Source: Rebecca billardiae RCC1528
Taxonomy: Eukaryota > Haptophyta
Direction of reading: 5' to 3'
Assembly: GCA_965240325.2 (NCBI GenBank)
Contig: OZ251231.1
Coordinates: forward strand, 186,001 to 250,000
DNA length: 64,000 nt
This document shows positions 1 through 10,353 of the stretch, one piece after another. Within the stretch, counting starts at the first letter, position 1; each line of letters opens with the position of its first letter. The translations under genes were made by a program, and so were the position numbers. Below the pieces are notes generated by a model, which ran no database searches, was not told the origin of the DNA, and was given only the letters and a program-made list of their open reading frames with translations.

Positions 1-420
1 CCCTTGCTGATGAGTGATGGTTTCAGGTAACTGATGTTTCAGTCTGGTGAAAGCTGATGGAAGTGGCATCGAAGATTTTGGAATCTTCGTGTGCCTGCTT
101 CCCTCGGTCGGAATGCTCTCGGAATTCCGTTGATTGCCTTCGGGTCATTGCACGAAAGCTTCCTGTGATGATCGGGACGTCTCCTCGAAATGAAAAGAAA
201 GTTCTGATGACTGCATGGTAGTCTCTGGTCCAGTTCAGGGTACCTTCCCAAGTGGTGAAGAATCCCTGGACCCTTGGATGTGTAGTCCGAAGACCTCATG
301 TGTGTGCCGATGCTCCTTATCTTTGGAGTAGTAACTTGCATGAACAATGGCTGCTGTTGGCCTTGCTCTTGAATGGTGAAACCGATTGAATTGCATGATG
401 AAAGTCTGTAGCTTGGCGGC
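1..420. other. Low-GC segment, possible terminal exon on minus strand
   Basis: This stretch is visibly less GC-rich than the rest of the window. On the minus strand a frame is open for about 90 codons, from near 297 to a TGA at 23-25, and reads as ordinary protein (for example TRDYHAVIRTFFSFRGD and SKIFDATSISFHQTE). A second minus frame is open from 347 to 39. Neither matches a family I recognise. It may be the 3' exon of a gene extending to the right, or an old insertion. Confidence 0.2.
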
Positions 421-1481
421 TGAAATTGCTCAGCGCCTTGGAATTAAAGTCTCGAGCTGGGGAATGGCGCCGATGGCTGCCTTGGACTTTGACAATCTAT
501 TTACGTAATAAGCGCTATATAGTACTCATATCGGCTGCTGCCATCTCAATCTGGCCGAGCGCACTCAGCGCTGAAACGCGCACCCGGCCTGAACACGGCC
601 CAGCCCGTCGGACCCGAGATCGACCATACCCATCCGGCTACTCGATCGCGGCGCTACTATAGCTAAGTACTCTGTCTGAGCCGAGGCAGTAGTGCATGCG
701 CTCCGCCGCGTGGCTGCCGGCGCAGCGCAAGTAGCGCCAGTAGTTGCGCGGGACTGGTAAACGGGCGCCCGGCCACGGCGGCGGCACCGGACCGCTCACC
801 GGCGCGGACGGCGGGCCGGCGCAGTCTCCGCCGCCGCCGGCAACGTGAACGGCATCGCGGCGCGGTCGCTGCTGCGTCAGTATGCTGTCGCGCCTCGCGG
901 CACGGGAATGGGCGGCTCAGTGATGAGTAGCAGTCTGCTATATTAGTTAATTATAAATGCTGATGACGACGACTACCTTGCATAGTATCACTAGTCATAG
1001 TCACTAGTCATGGCGCGACTCAGCGGCAGCACCATTCTTATTCCGAGGACCCTGCTGCTACAGTACTTCTCGGAGTTCTCGGTCATCCTTCCCGCGGAGC
1101 GCCGCCACAGCCAGCGTTGACTGACCGGCACTGAGCGACGAATATTAGCAGGCATCCTCAGACTGTACCACGCGGCCGAGTACCTGTCCGCAGTCCACTA
1201 CTTTATCCGCCTGACCGGCGGCCCCGGGACAGCCGCGCGTCAGCAATGACAGCATGATCATTGTCAACAAGTAGTGATATCAAGTCATCAGCATGTGATC
1301 CATAGCTAGAGTCGCGATCGTGGTCGGCATGGCGGCCTGCTGAGTGCAGAGTGGCCTGTGCTGACGTGATGATGGCGCTGACGCGAATATCATCAGCTGT
1401 CAGCATATATTTATGATCTGACAGACGCACATGCGCGTGGCTGAATCAAGTGTCGGCGCGCCGCGAGCATCTGCATTGCGC
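421..1481. other. Intergenic, no gene recognised
   Basis: Only short shadow frames are present. The first part (about 430-660) is mixed composition, 700-900 is GC-rich and 940-1400 is AT-richer with many TGATGA/TCATCA runs. I see no domain, RNA gene or repeat structure. Confidence 0.4.
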
Positions 1482-3902
1482 TCAGCCGAAGTGCAGCTGG
1501 CGGCTGCGAGGATTCGGTGCCTGCTGATGACGACGAGCATGCGCCTGCCGTGGCACCTCGCCATAGCAGGCATCGTCCGTCGCACAGGAGCAATTGCAGG
1601 CGAGGGTGTCGTACAGCTGCTGCTGCCGATTGGACGCACATGGCTGATGGCGGTAAGCCGACGAGCCGCTCGGCAGCGCGCCGAGCTCGATCGCTGGCGA
1701 CGTGGACGGCCACTGCCACTGGCCGAGAGGCGCAAGAGGGCGGCGGCGCCGGGCGTCCATCGTTGCCGCGCACTCGACGATGCCGAGTGCAGCGGGCGAG
1801 GACGCGCTGCTGCTCATGTGCGAGCACACGAGCGTCTCGCCGCCGAGCGCGTGGAGCGTGGGCTTGAAGCGCAGGACAGCGAAGCCTCGCGCTTCGAGCA
1901 TGCGAGTCCGCCAGCACGTCGCGCCATTCGCGTGCGTCGCGCCGGTAAGCGGCTCGGTGAGTAGCCGTTCCGGCCCAGAGTCCACCTCGACCACGAGATT
2001 TCCGGCCACCATGTCCACGACAAGTAGCCCTGCCTCGTCCACCGCAGCGTCACAGGCATGCGCCCAGCCGTGCTCGCAGAGCGCATCGGACAGAGCACGG
2101 CACAGGCGCGTTCGCTGCGGGGTCGAGGGCGGCGGCGGCTCGCGCCGCAGCCAAAGCTCTTCACGCAGCTCGACGAGCTCGGCCGTGCCCGCCTTCGAAG
2201 GTGCGTCGACACTCAGCGTGAGCAGCGACTCCTCGAGCGCGAGGGCGTCAGTCGAGGACCATTCGTCAACCGGTAGCGCGCACGCGAGGCTCCACACCTG
2301 GTCCGCGTCGGCGAGCATGAAGTGCCCCCCGACGCCAAAGGCCCACAGCATGCTTGCCACGGCATGTGCCGTGCCTGACGCCTCCTGCTTCCGCAGCATG
2401 GCCTGCGGCTCGGCGGCTGGCGCGCCACTGTCGCACTCGGCGGCGGCAGCGGCCGCGTACAGGCGCTGCGCGGGCACGGCCGCGCTCGCAAGCGCCCACA
2501 CGAGCGAGCTGAGCTCGACGAGGGCGAGCGACGGCATGCGGCGGAGCGCCTCGCGTTCGATCGTCTTGAAGAGCTCGGGCACATGCAGCGCCGCCTTCGC
2601 GCACGCCCACGCCAAGTTGGCCAGCCCCTGCGACGAGAAGTGGCCGATTCGCGAGGGCGCGGCCGCGGACAGCGCGCCCCACAGGGCGGGCGCATGCGAG
2701 CCGCTCGAGGCGAATGCCCACGCAATGTTGGGCAGCTCCTGCGCGTTGAGCTCGTGCATGCGCTCGGCGCACTGCGCAGCTATCGCGCCGAAGAGCTCGG
2801 GTGCGGGCTCGCCCACCTTTGCGTACGCGAACGCCATCATGGCGAGGTGCTGGGACTGGAAGTCGCGCAGCCGCCGGCGCACGGCCGCATGCGCGAGCGC
2901 GCGGAAGAGCCCGCTGGCTGGCACGCCCGCGCTTGCGTAGGCCCACGCCGTGTTCGACATGTCCTGCGGGTTGAACGCGTCGGCGGTGAGCTCGCCACGC
3001 GCCTCGACCGCCGCAAAGAGCGAGGGCGCCGAGATGCCCGCGCGGCAGAAGGCCCACGCCAGGTTGGCGCAGTCCTGCGGGCTCAGCTCGTGCGTCAGCC
3101 GAGCCGCCGCGCGCGCGACAAGGCCAAAGAGAATGGGCGCGTCCACGCCAGACGAGGCAAAGGACCATGTGAGATTGGCGAGGCCCTGCGCAGTGAACGC
3201 GTCGACGAGCTCCTCGCCGCGCCGGCCCAGTGCGTCGAACAGTCGCTCATGGTTTGCGAGCCCGGCGCGAGCGCACGAGTACGCGAGCACGGAGATGTCC
3301 TGCGCGTTGAAAGTCGAGACGACGGGCTCGGCGGCGCGTGCGATCGCTCGAAGGAGCTGACGAGCGTTTGGGTCGCCCAGCTCGAGGCGGACGAGGCCAT
3401 GCGCCGAGGTTGCGAGGGCACGGCCGTCGAGGTCAGCGAGAGACTTGCGCTCGAGCCGCTCGTGCATGGTGCGCATGAGCGCGCGCATGCGTAGCAGGAG
3501 CTCACCGCACGCCGGCTTGGGCGCGCGACGGGCGAGCTTTGACAGTAGCGTTGCGTAGTTCACCGCGCCGAAGTCCTCGCCGCACTTGTCGTACAGGTCG
3601 AGCAGCTCGGCGACAGTGTCGCACGAGAGGATGGACGTGTTGATCTTGCGCGACGCGCTCGTCTGCCGCCGGATCGCAGCGGCGGCGGACGAGAGCGGCT
3701 CGGTCGCTGGCGCGGATGAGAAAGGTGCAGCGCCGTCAGCATCCCGCCGCGCGCCGTCGCGCGCACGCGCTCGGCGCTGGTTGCGGGACATTCGGACGAG
3801 CTGCTCCGTGCCTTGCTTGGTCGCTCGGCGCTTCGCCCTTACGTCGTCGGCCACGTTTTGCAGATTTGCATGGCCCGCCGCGCGCCCGCCGCCTGAAGCC
3901 AA
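1482..3902 (-). CDS. Heptatricopeptide-repeat protein with C-terminal RAP domain
   Basis: An 806-residue frame. A basic, low-complexity N-terminus (1-90) could be an organelle transit peptide. Residues ~198-494 hold eight tandem 37-residue helical repeats of the form FxxQxLANxAWAFAxAGxxxPxLF. Residues ~610-678 form a RAP domain (RNA-binding domain abundant in apicomplexans), with the signature LVVDMVAGNLVVEVDSGP and the closing ARGFAVLRFKP. Heptatricopeptide/octotricopeptide-RAP proteins act in mitochondria or plastids in processing, stability or assembly of organellar RNA and rRNA fragments. The 128 residues after the RAP domain are low-complexity, so the true end may lie near 1870, with an intron or run-on beyond. 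The start at 3902 lies 130 bp from the divergent MAPEG gene. Family call is firm; target RNA unknown. Confidence 0.85.
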   Translation of the reverse strand: MASGGGRAAGHANLQNVADDVRAKRRATKQGTEQLVRMSRNQRRARARDGARRDADGAAPFSSAPATEPLSSAAAAIRRQTSASRKINTSILSCDTVAELLDLYDKCGEDFGAVNYATLLSKLARRAPKPACGELLLRMRALMRTMHERLERKSLADLDGRALATSAHGLVRLELGDPNARQLLRAIARAAEPVVSTFNAQDISVLAYSCARAGLANHERLFDALGRRGEELVDAFTAQGLANLTWSFASSGVDAPILFGLVARAAARLTHELSPQDCANLAWAFCRAGISAPSLFAAVEARGELTADAFNPQDMSNTAWAYASAGVPASGLFRALAHAAVRRRLRDFQSQHLAMMAFAYAKVGEPAPELFGAIAAQCAERMHELNAQELPNIAWAFASSGSHAPALWGALSAAAPSRIGHFSSQGLANLAWACAKAALHVPELFKTIEREALRRMPSLALVELSSLVWALASAAVPAQRLYAAAAAAECDSGAPAAEPQAMLRKQEASGTAHAVASMLWAFGVGGHFMLADADQVWSLACALPVDEWSSTDALALEESLLTLSVDAPSKAGTAELVELREELWLRREPPPPSTPQRTRLCRALSDALCEHGWAHACDAAVDEAGLLVVDMVAGNLVVEVDSGPERLLTEPLTGATHANGATCWRTRMLEARGFAVLRFKPTLHALGGETLVCSHMSSSASSPAALGIVECAATMDARRRRPLAPLGQWQWPSTSPAIELGALPSGSSAYRHQPCASNRQQQLYDTLACNCSCATDDACYGEVPRQAHARRHQQAPNPRSRQLHFG

Positions 3903-4032
3903 CGGTGATTACAGTATTTTGTCCGGCGTGCGCGCTGGACAGGTGTGGATCCGGGAGGTCCTGGCGAGCGGAGGGCATCCCGGCGGCGGCTGCTCAGCGC
4001 TCGGGCAAAGCTCTTCCTCTTGGACCGCGACG

Positions 4033-4943
4033 ATGGCCACCTCCATCATTGCGAAGACTGTCGCCGCCTCGGTCGCCGCGTGTGCGACCGAGATGATCGT
4101 CGGCCAAAAGCTCGGCCTCTTGGCCGTCATCTCCCCGCTTGGCGTGCCGGCCGCCTTCTGCGGAGTCATCGGCGCGAACGTGGTCGCGAGCACGATGACG
4201 CTGCTCGCGCTCGGCTTCAAGGTCGGCGCGGCGCGCCAGGAGTGTGGGATCGAGCTGCCGACCATGTACGCGACCGGCACGGACGAGAAGTCCGTCAAGT
4301 TCAACTGCGTGCAGCGTGGCCATCAGCAGGCGCTGGAGACGTACACCAGGTGCGCGCCTGCCGGGCCCTCAACAGAGGCGTGGCAGGAGCTCACCGCCGC
4401 GGTGCGCCCCTTCCCCGCGCCGCGCGACACCTCAGCTTCGTGGCCGCCAGTATCATCGGCGGCGTCTCGCACCCTTACTTCGTGACTGCGTGCGGCCTCG
4501 CCTGGTGCATCGGCCGTTGGAAGTGGGCGGTGCGTGGCTGAGCGCGCCAAGATGCTCCCAATGCTCGCCTCTCCCGCGCCAGTGCCAGTCTGACGTGCGC
4601 CCGCCTGGCTGCGCGTCGACCCGCGGCGCACTGACGCGCTCGGTCACAGGAGGGCTACGCGACGGGCACCCCCTCGGCGCGCTACTCGTCGCGCTGGTCG
4701 TTCTACATTTGGTGCGCCGCGCAGCGCCGCGCGGCTGCTGCGCACCGGCCGCGACGACGACGTGGGCGTCGTGGACAGGACTCGTTACCCGTGGGCTCGA
4801 ACGCGTGATCGCGGTGCGCCCGTCTCTGCGCTGCGCGCCCCCTCGCTGCGTGCGCTGCGCGCCCCGCCTCCAGGTATGCCCTCTTCGGTGTGCTCACTGC
4901 AGCGCTCTCCACGGCCGTGCGCGCGGTCACGGGCCTGTACTGA
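4033..4943 (+). CDS. MAPEG-family enzyme, microsomal glutathione S-transferase 3-like
   Basis: Four exons joined by hand: 4033-4349, 4436-4529, 4650-4711 and 4874-4943 (introns of 86, 120 and 162 nt, all GT-AG, all donors GTGCG). The product is 180 residues and lines up with MGST3 throughout: ELPTMYATGTDEKSVKFNC, the hallmark FNCVQRGHQQALETY, then SHPYFVTACGLAWCIGR, GYATGTPSARY and a last membrane helix WYALFGVLTAALST. MAPEG proteins are four-helix ER or outer-membrane enzymes using glutathione for conjugation, peroxide reduction or leukotriene-type synthesis. The N-terminus is ~30 residues longer than human MGST3. Each splice restores the family sequence exactly, so the model is strong even though no unbroken frame covers it. 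Substrate is not predictable. Confidence 0.85.
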
Positions 4944-5509
4944 GTCCCTGGCCTCGCACCCGCACAGTACCACCATATCGAATACGACACCGTTCAATTC
5001 CCCATATACCCATATGGGCACCATGCGTGAAGGACTGTCGTGGGCCGGTGGCCTGCCAGCTCTCGCGCAGCGCGTCGCCGGACCGCGATTCACTCTCCGA
5101 TCAGCCGGCTGACCCGGCCCCGCGTCCGAATTGACGGACCGACGGCCCCGGCGGCGGGGTGCGGGGCGGGCCGCGGCCTGCGCGCGCAGCCGAATCTGCC
5201 GCGTCTGTCCGGCCCGCGACGACGATGATGATGATATACACATACGATTAAGACTGCGCGCTGCTGCTGTATATCGGATTCGCTGAGCGTATAAGACCGC
5301 TCGTCAGACTGCGCGCGCCGCGGCGTCGGCGCAACGGTCTAAGCAAGCCGACTACACGGTCTGAGTCTCACTCTCAGCTCCTGCTCGTCGCATCCGACTA
5401 ACTACTTCTCAGTCAGCCGCCCGGCCCGCCCGCCTGCTGCCGTGCCGGCACCGTTGACGCGGTTCGGAGTCGGACGGGGCGAGCTGGCCGTGATGCTGTT
5501 AGTACACAA
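4944..5509. other. Intergenic between convergent genes
   Basis: Lies between the 3' ends of the MAPEG gene (+) and the subtilisin gene (-). No coding frame with family resemblance and no repeat pair seen. Confidence 0.4.
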
Positions 5510-7567
5510 TTACAGGCACAGCTTGCTCACGACGCCTGAGCGCTCGATCTCAACTGCCACGCACGTCCGTGCCGGCACGCAGAACCACATGCCCGACGGC
5601 GCGCTCGAGCCGGTTGCCGCCAAGCTGACGACAGCTGCTGTGTCAGAGTCCTGGGACTCGAAGCCAAGCTTGATGAGCTCGTAGCCCTCCGCACACATCA
5701 CCGGTGGGGGCGTGGAATCGTCGTCGTCGCCATCGTCATCGTCGTCACCGTCGTCGTCGTCGTCGTCACCTTCGTCGTCGTCATCGTCATCGCCCCCGCC
5801 GTCTCCACCATCGTCGTCATCGTCATCGTCATCCCCGTCGTTCCCGTCGCCCAGCGTGAACGTGGTGGCCTCGCCATCCGGGTATGCGCCGATGTACTCC
5901 GCGCCGTGAGCGACCAGCTCGTCGCCTGCAAAGACGCTGTACGAGCCCTCGCCAAACGCGCAGCAGACCCCGTCGCCGAAGCTGTCGTAGATCTCGAAGG
6001 TGTACTGCCCAGCCGAGAAGCAGCCCTCGCCGCCGTTGGCATCGCCTGCGAGCACGATCGCCTGGTGGTCGGCGGCGTGGTAGAGCTCCCACGTCGTCTC
6101 CTCCGGGTACATGTCAGGGACGACCTCGATGCGGACGGGGAAGCACGGTGGGCTGGGTGGGGGGCTCGGCGGTGGCGGCGGCGATGGCGGCGCGGGCGGC
6201 GGGTTCGGCGGCGGCGGCGGCGCCGGTGGCGAGGGTGGAGGCGACGGTGGGCTGGGCGCGGCGACTGCCTGCAGCAGCACGTTGGGGATGACGACGCCCT
6301 CGTCGTCGCGCATCGACCCGGTGACAGCCAGCGCCATCAGTCGCGCCCTCACCGCGTCGGGGGACGACATGGGCGCCTGCGCGAGCAGCTGCGCCACGAC
6401 CCCGGCCACGTGAGGCGTCGCCATCGAGGTGCCCGACATGATGGCGAGCGAGTCCGCGTCGGAGATCCCCGCGGAGAGGATGTCCGAGCCCGGCGCGTAG
6501 ATGTCGACGCACGCGCCGTAGTTGGTAAAGTACGAGCCCACGTCCACGCCGCCGGCCACCGCGCTCGACCCGACCGTGATCGCGTCCGGCGAGCTCGCCG
6601 GTGAGCCGTAGCATGCGTCACTCGCGTCGTTGCCCGCCGCGACGACCACAGTGACGCCTGCCGTCTTCAGGTCAGTGACGGCGTCGTTGATGAACTGGGA
6701 GTAGCCACCGCCGAGCGACATTGACGCCACCGCGGGCGGGCGCTCCCCCGACTCCGTCTCGATCTCGTCAAGCCGCGTGAGCACCCAGTCCATCCCAGCG
6801 GCCACGCCCTCGTTGGTGCCAGAGCCGTCGTCGCCCAGCACCTTCACTGCATGCAGTTTGACGCCGGGCGCGACGCCGACGTGGGCGCCGCCAATGGTGC
6901 CGGCGCAGTGCGTGCCATGGCCGACGCGGTCTTCCGCGACCGGCGCCGCATCGCCGAAGACGGAGTAGTGATCCGCTTCGTCCTTGCAGATGCCCTCGGC
7001 CAGCTCAGAGTGCTCTCGGTACACGCCCGTGTCGATCACAAACGCATGCACCGAGCTCAGCGGGAGCTCGAGGGACGCGTAGAGGCCGTTGAGCGGCAGG
7101 CTGGGGTGATCGATGCGATCGAGGCCCCATGGCGTCTCCCACGTCTCCTCCGAGTACCCGGGTGCAGCGACCGCGTGAGGCGGCGGGCCGCGCGCGCGCA
7201 GCTCGGCCGCGCGCAACGCTGGGCTCGACGCCAACACCGGGTAGAGCGCGCGGACGACGCCGTCGGGCTCGACGGTCACGCCGGGCTGCGATTGGAGGAA
7301 GGCGAGTCCCGCAGGCGTCAGGTCCGCCGCAAAGCCGCCGTTGAGCACGTGCGTGTACGAGGTGGTCAGCACGACCGACCCCTTGGGGCTCGAGTCCAGC
7401 AGACTCTTCTTGTATCCGTCGCCGCTCTTCACGTCGAAGCGGACGATGTACCGCTTGCGCTCGGCCCCACCGTCGCGTTCGAGGGTGGTGCTTGCCTTCG
7501 GCACGGCCGAAGCGAGTGCCAGGCACGCAACGAGGCAGATCGTGGCGAGGAGCGTGGGCCGCGTCAT
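5510..7567 (-). CDS. Secreted subtilisin-like serine protease (S8A, proteinase K type)
   Basis: 685 residues from the Met at 7567, chosen because it starts a signal peptide (MTRPTLLATICLVACLALAS); the frame is open 39 codons further upstream. Order: signal peptide, I9 inhibitor propeptide (KRYIVRFDV...), S8 catalytic domain with Asp179 (VIDTGVY), His217 (GHGTHCAG), oxyanion Asn (AAGND) and Ser381 (SGTSMATPH), a Pro-rich linker of PPSPPP type, a Cys-containing beta domain (SFGDGVCC), an Asp/Gly-only tract, and a short Cys-bearing tail. It should be secreted or cell-wall located and mature by propeptide cleavage. The Pro-rich spacer recalls algal extracellular-matrix proteins. It shares a 169-bp divergent promoter region with the next gene. 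Confidence 0.92.
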   Translation of the reverse strand: MTRPTLLATICLVACLALASAVPKASTTLERDGGAERKRYIVRFDVKSGDGYKKSLLDSSPKGSVVLTTSYTHVLNGGFAADLTPAGLAFLQSQPGVTVEPDGVVRALYPVLASSPALRAAELRARGPPPHAVAAPGYSEETWETPWGLDRIDHPSLPLNGLYASLELPLSSVHAFVIDTGVYREHSELAEGICKDEADHYSVFGDAAPVAEDRVGHGTHCAGTIGGAHVGVAPGVKLHAVKVLGDDGSGTNEGVAAGMDWVLTRLDEIETESGERPPAVASMSLGGGYSQFINDAVTDLKTAGVTVVVAAGNDASDACYGSPASSPDAITVGSSAVAGGVDVGSYFTNYGACVDIYAPGSDILSAGISDADSLAIMSGTSMATPHVAGVVAQLLAQAPMSSPDAVRARLMALAVTGSMRDDEGVVIPNVLLQAVAAPSPPSPPPSPPAPPPPPNPPPAPPSPPPPPSPPPSPPCFPVRIEVVPDMYPEETTWELYHAADHQAIVLAGDANGGEGCFSAGQYTFEIYDSFGDGVCCAFGEGSYSVFAGDELVAHGAEYIGAYPDGEATTFTLGDGNDGDDDDDDDDGGDGGGDDDDDDEGDDDDDDGDDDDDGDDDDSTPPPVMCAEGYELIKLGFESQDSDTAAVVSLAATGSSAPSGMWFCVPARTCVAVEIERSGVVSKLCL

Positions 7568-7736
7568 CCCGTCCGCGGAGGCGGGACGGGCGCCTGGATT
7601 TTGCGCGGTGGCTCCTGCAAAGAGTGCCGCCGTGCGTTCGCGCTTTGGCGGCGGCCGGACAAAGAATCGGCTGGCCGGACACACGGCCGCGCGGGCGCCG
7701 CTCTACGCTTGGCTACTGCGTCCTTCATCTCCGGTG
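7568..7736. promoter_or_regulatory. Shared divergent 5' region
   Basis: 169 bp separate the start codons of the subtilisin (-) and the Tat-like signal protein (+), so both promoters must lie here or inside the neighbouring 5' ends. No TATA-like motif stands out. Confidence 0.4.
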
Positions 7737-8675
7737 ATGATGCTCGAGAGCAGCGTCGTCTCGCGGCGCGCGCTCGTGGCGGCGGCGATCGCGTTCACGG
7801 CCGCGCCTCCCCGCGCCCCCGCTGCGGAGGACATCTACGGCGACGTGTACGTCGGCATCCGCCAGAGCGCGATTCGCTCGGCGCAATTTGCCGACGCGGT
7901 CGACAGGTGGCAGAAGAAGCTGTACGAGGACTCGCGCTTCGGCAAGGCGCCGCCGCCCGACCAGTCGACGCTGACGCTCACGCCCGAGCTCGCGCGCACC
8001 ATCAACCAGACCGCGCTCGCTGCGTACCGCGCCGTCGTCACGGCCGGCTCGGACGCGGCACTCGCACGCAAGGTCGAGGACTCGGCCGCAGCCGTGTTCC
8101 GCGGGCTGACCAACTCGGGGCGCGAGGCGGTGGCTGCGGATCCCGAGCGGCTCGGCGCGGGCTTCAACTTCGTGTGCCTCAGCACCTGGCTCGTCTTCCG
8201 CGAGTCGCTCTCCTCACCCCAGCAGCGCGCGCGCTTTGAGTCGGAGCTGGGCGCGCGGCTGCTGGACCGGCTGGTGCAGCAGGACGCGCGCGCGTGCACT
8301 CTGGGCGGGGAGGGCGAGGAGGGCGGCAGGGCGCGCGGGCTCGCGCTCGCGCGCAAGCTCGTCGGCGCCCTCGAGCGCGGGGGCGCCGTGCGCGACGTCA
8401 CGTGGCAGCGCACCGACGACTTCATCGACGGCACCTCAGACACCGTCTCCGTCCTGCTCGGCCGCAGCGCGTGGCTTGACGCGTCCCTCGCGATGCAGAC
8501 GGACACGCCCGAGCGCTTCCACCCGGATTTGGTCGGCGCGGCCGTGCGCGCGTGCCTCGAGCGCTGCGCGGGGCTGCGCACGACACATATCGAGTACTAC
8601 CTCGACGATGTCTACCGGCCGGACGCCGAGGAGTACACGCCGACACAGACGCTCATCGAGTGGTCAACGAGCTGA
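7737..8675 (+). CDS. Hypothetical protein with Tat-like (possibly thylakoid-lumen) signal
   Basis: 312 residues from ATG 7737 (a second ATG follows directly at 7740). The N-terminus has twin arginines, a hydrophobic stretch and an Ala-x-Ala-type site (SRRALVAAAIAFTAAPPRAP), the form of Tat signals and of lumenal targeting in plastids. The frame is open upstream of 7737, so a plastid transit part may precede it. The mature part looks like a soluble helical protein (for example DVYVGIRQSAIRSAQFAD and FRGLTNSGREAVAADPERL). I do not recognise the family. Codon use matches the neighbouring genes, and the frame is coding along its whole length. It ends IEWSTS. Confidence 0.6.
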   Translation: MMLESSVVSRRALVAAAIAFTAAPPRAPAAEDIYGDVYVGIRQSAIRSAQFADAVDRWQKKLYEDSRFGKAPPPDQSTLTLTPELARTINQTALAAYRAVVTAGSDAALARKVEDSAAAVFRGLTNSGREAVAADPERLGAGFNFVCLSTWLVFRESLSSPQQRARFESELGARLLDRLVQQDARACTLGGEGEEGGRARGLALARKLVGALERGGAVRDVTWQRTDDFIDGTSDTVSVLLGRSAWLDASLAMQTDTPERFHPDLVGAAVRACLERCAGLRTTHIEYYLDDVYRPDAEEYTPTQTLIEWSTS

Positions 8676-8942
8676 TTCCGCCGGTTACGACTCACGTATT
8701 ACGAGCGGACAGCGTCGGCCCTAGTCTCGGCGGCTAGTAGTCTCGCGTCTGACTCATCCATGATCGGATTGATGATGAGTGGCTCATCATCAGACCGAGT
8801 CGTAGTGATCGTCCGGTCGCGTCATCTGCTCAGGTCGTCACGGACTGCGGGCCGCGTCACGGACTGGGCCGGCATTATTGCCGAGTAGCCGATCGGCGCG
8901 GGCAGCCGCGCTGTGATCAAGTATCATCACTATGAGTGATGA
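8676..8942. other. Intergenic, nothing recognised
   Basis: Short spacer between the Tat-like gene and the first MITE copy. It is rich in TGATGA/TCATCA dinucleotide-like runs and has no coding frame of note. Confidence 0.35.
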
Positions 8943-9485
8943 TATAAGGCTGTGCCAGCTGTCACGTTATAAGCTAGAAACTGGGGCTTGCTATCTGCGC
9001 ATCTGGCGGCCTAAAAACTGAGACTAGCGATTGGCTGGTTCGCAATATACGCATAGTCACACTACTGTTAAGAAACCGGGACGGACTATGTAGTCGCGGC
9101 TGACGAGTGGTCCGCCGAGGCGCAGAGCCAGACGGTGCCCGTGGGACCGGCGGCGCGCGGCCAGACTACGAGTACAGGCCAATAACGATTCCTGACTTCT
9201 CCTGATGACTGACTCCTGGCCAGTGCACCGCGCAGCATCCATGCAACATCATGCCAGATTTGCTCCAAAATGGCCCAAAGGTTTTCTTCGGCCAGTCGCC
9301 GGCCGGGCCTAAAGACTCAGCGGGGGGCTCAGGCCCCCTGCGCCCCCCGCGCCTGCGCGGCGGGCAGACCTAGCTACTTAGAAGAAACTGGGACTCCGTA
9401 GGCGGTCGGGCTACCGAACGGCTACTGTAAGAAACCGAGACTAGCCGTGAGATCTCTGACTTCCTATTGCCCGCGATTGCCTGTA
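8943..9485 (-). mobile_element. MITE-like element, copy A (one end decayed)
   Basis: About 540 bp matching the reverse complement of the element at 9843-10353. The right end keeps the terminal repeat ATTGCCCGCGATTGCCTG followed by TA at 9484-9485. The left end (from about 8943) retains only an ATAAGG remnant before the shared body. Inside, the motif GAAACYGRGAC recurs five times. It has no coding capacity. Confidence 0.75.
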
Positions 9486-9842
9486 GTCTCAAGTGACGGC
9501 TCACTGAGAGTATGCAACGACCGGTACTATGACAGTCAGTACTGTTCAGGCCGAGCGGCGCCCGGATGAGTTCGGCGGGCGCGCGCCGCGGCCGGCGCCG
9601 TTCCCGGACCCGGGCCCGGCCGCCGGGGCGGGGCGCGAGCACCTAGTCATATATCATCAGCATCGTCATATGCAGCTTATTGCGCTGATGAAGTCGGTTA
9701 TCATTGACCGTATCGTCGCGGCGACTCGGCAGTCCGTGTCATCAGCTACGGGGCCTAACTGTACTCAGTGTGGCGGCGGATCAGCAGTGAGTCATCTCGC
9801 CTGCCTGAGCTGACAGCTGTGTGCGTCTCATCTTATTCGGCT

Positions 9843-10353
9843 TACAGGCAATCGCGGGCAATAAGAAGTCAGAGATCTCACGGCTAGCCTCGGTTTCTTA
9901 GCCGTTCGGTAGCCCGAGCGCCTACGGAGTCTCAGTTTCTTAGCTAGGTCCGCCCGCCGCGCAGGCGCGGGGGGCGCAGGGGGGCAGAGCCCCCCGCTGA
10001 CTCTTTAGGCCCGGCCGGCGAGGCCGACGAAAATTTTGGGTCTTTTTGGAGCAAATCTGGCATGATGTTGCATGGATGCTGCGGTGCACTGGCCAGGAGT
10101 CAGTCATCAGGAGAAGTCGGGACTTGGCCTGTACTCGTAGTCGGGCCGCGCGCCGCGTCCCCGACGGGCCGACTGCGCCTCGCCCCCGTCGGCGGACCAC
10201 TTGTCAGCCGGGACGACGGAGTCCCGGTTTCTTAGTGTGACTATGCGTATAGCGAACCAGCCAATCGCTAGCCTCAGTTTCTAGGCCAGATCCGCAGATA
10301 GCAAGCCCCAGTTTCTTAACGTGACAGCTCCTTATTGCCCGCGATTGCCTGTA
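9843..10353 (+). mobile_element. MITE-like element, copy B, intact terminal repeats
   Basis: 511 bp including flanking TA. Both ends carry the inverted repeat CAGGCAATCGCGGGCAATAA (+ G), left end from 9845 and right end to 10351, each bordered by TA. This is the pattern of Tc1/mariner-type TA target duplication. The interior repeats CYCRGTTTCTTAG five times and encodes nothing. It lies in inverted orientation to copy A with a 357-bp spacer. Confidence 0.8.

Noticed and set aside
3909-4304. Minus-strand 131-residue frame over the MAPEG gene
   Set aside because: The plus-strand spliced model matches MGST3 throughout, so this frame is a shadow.
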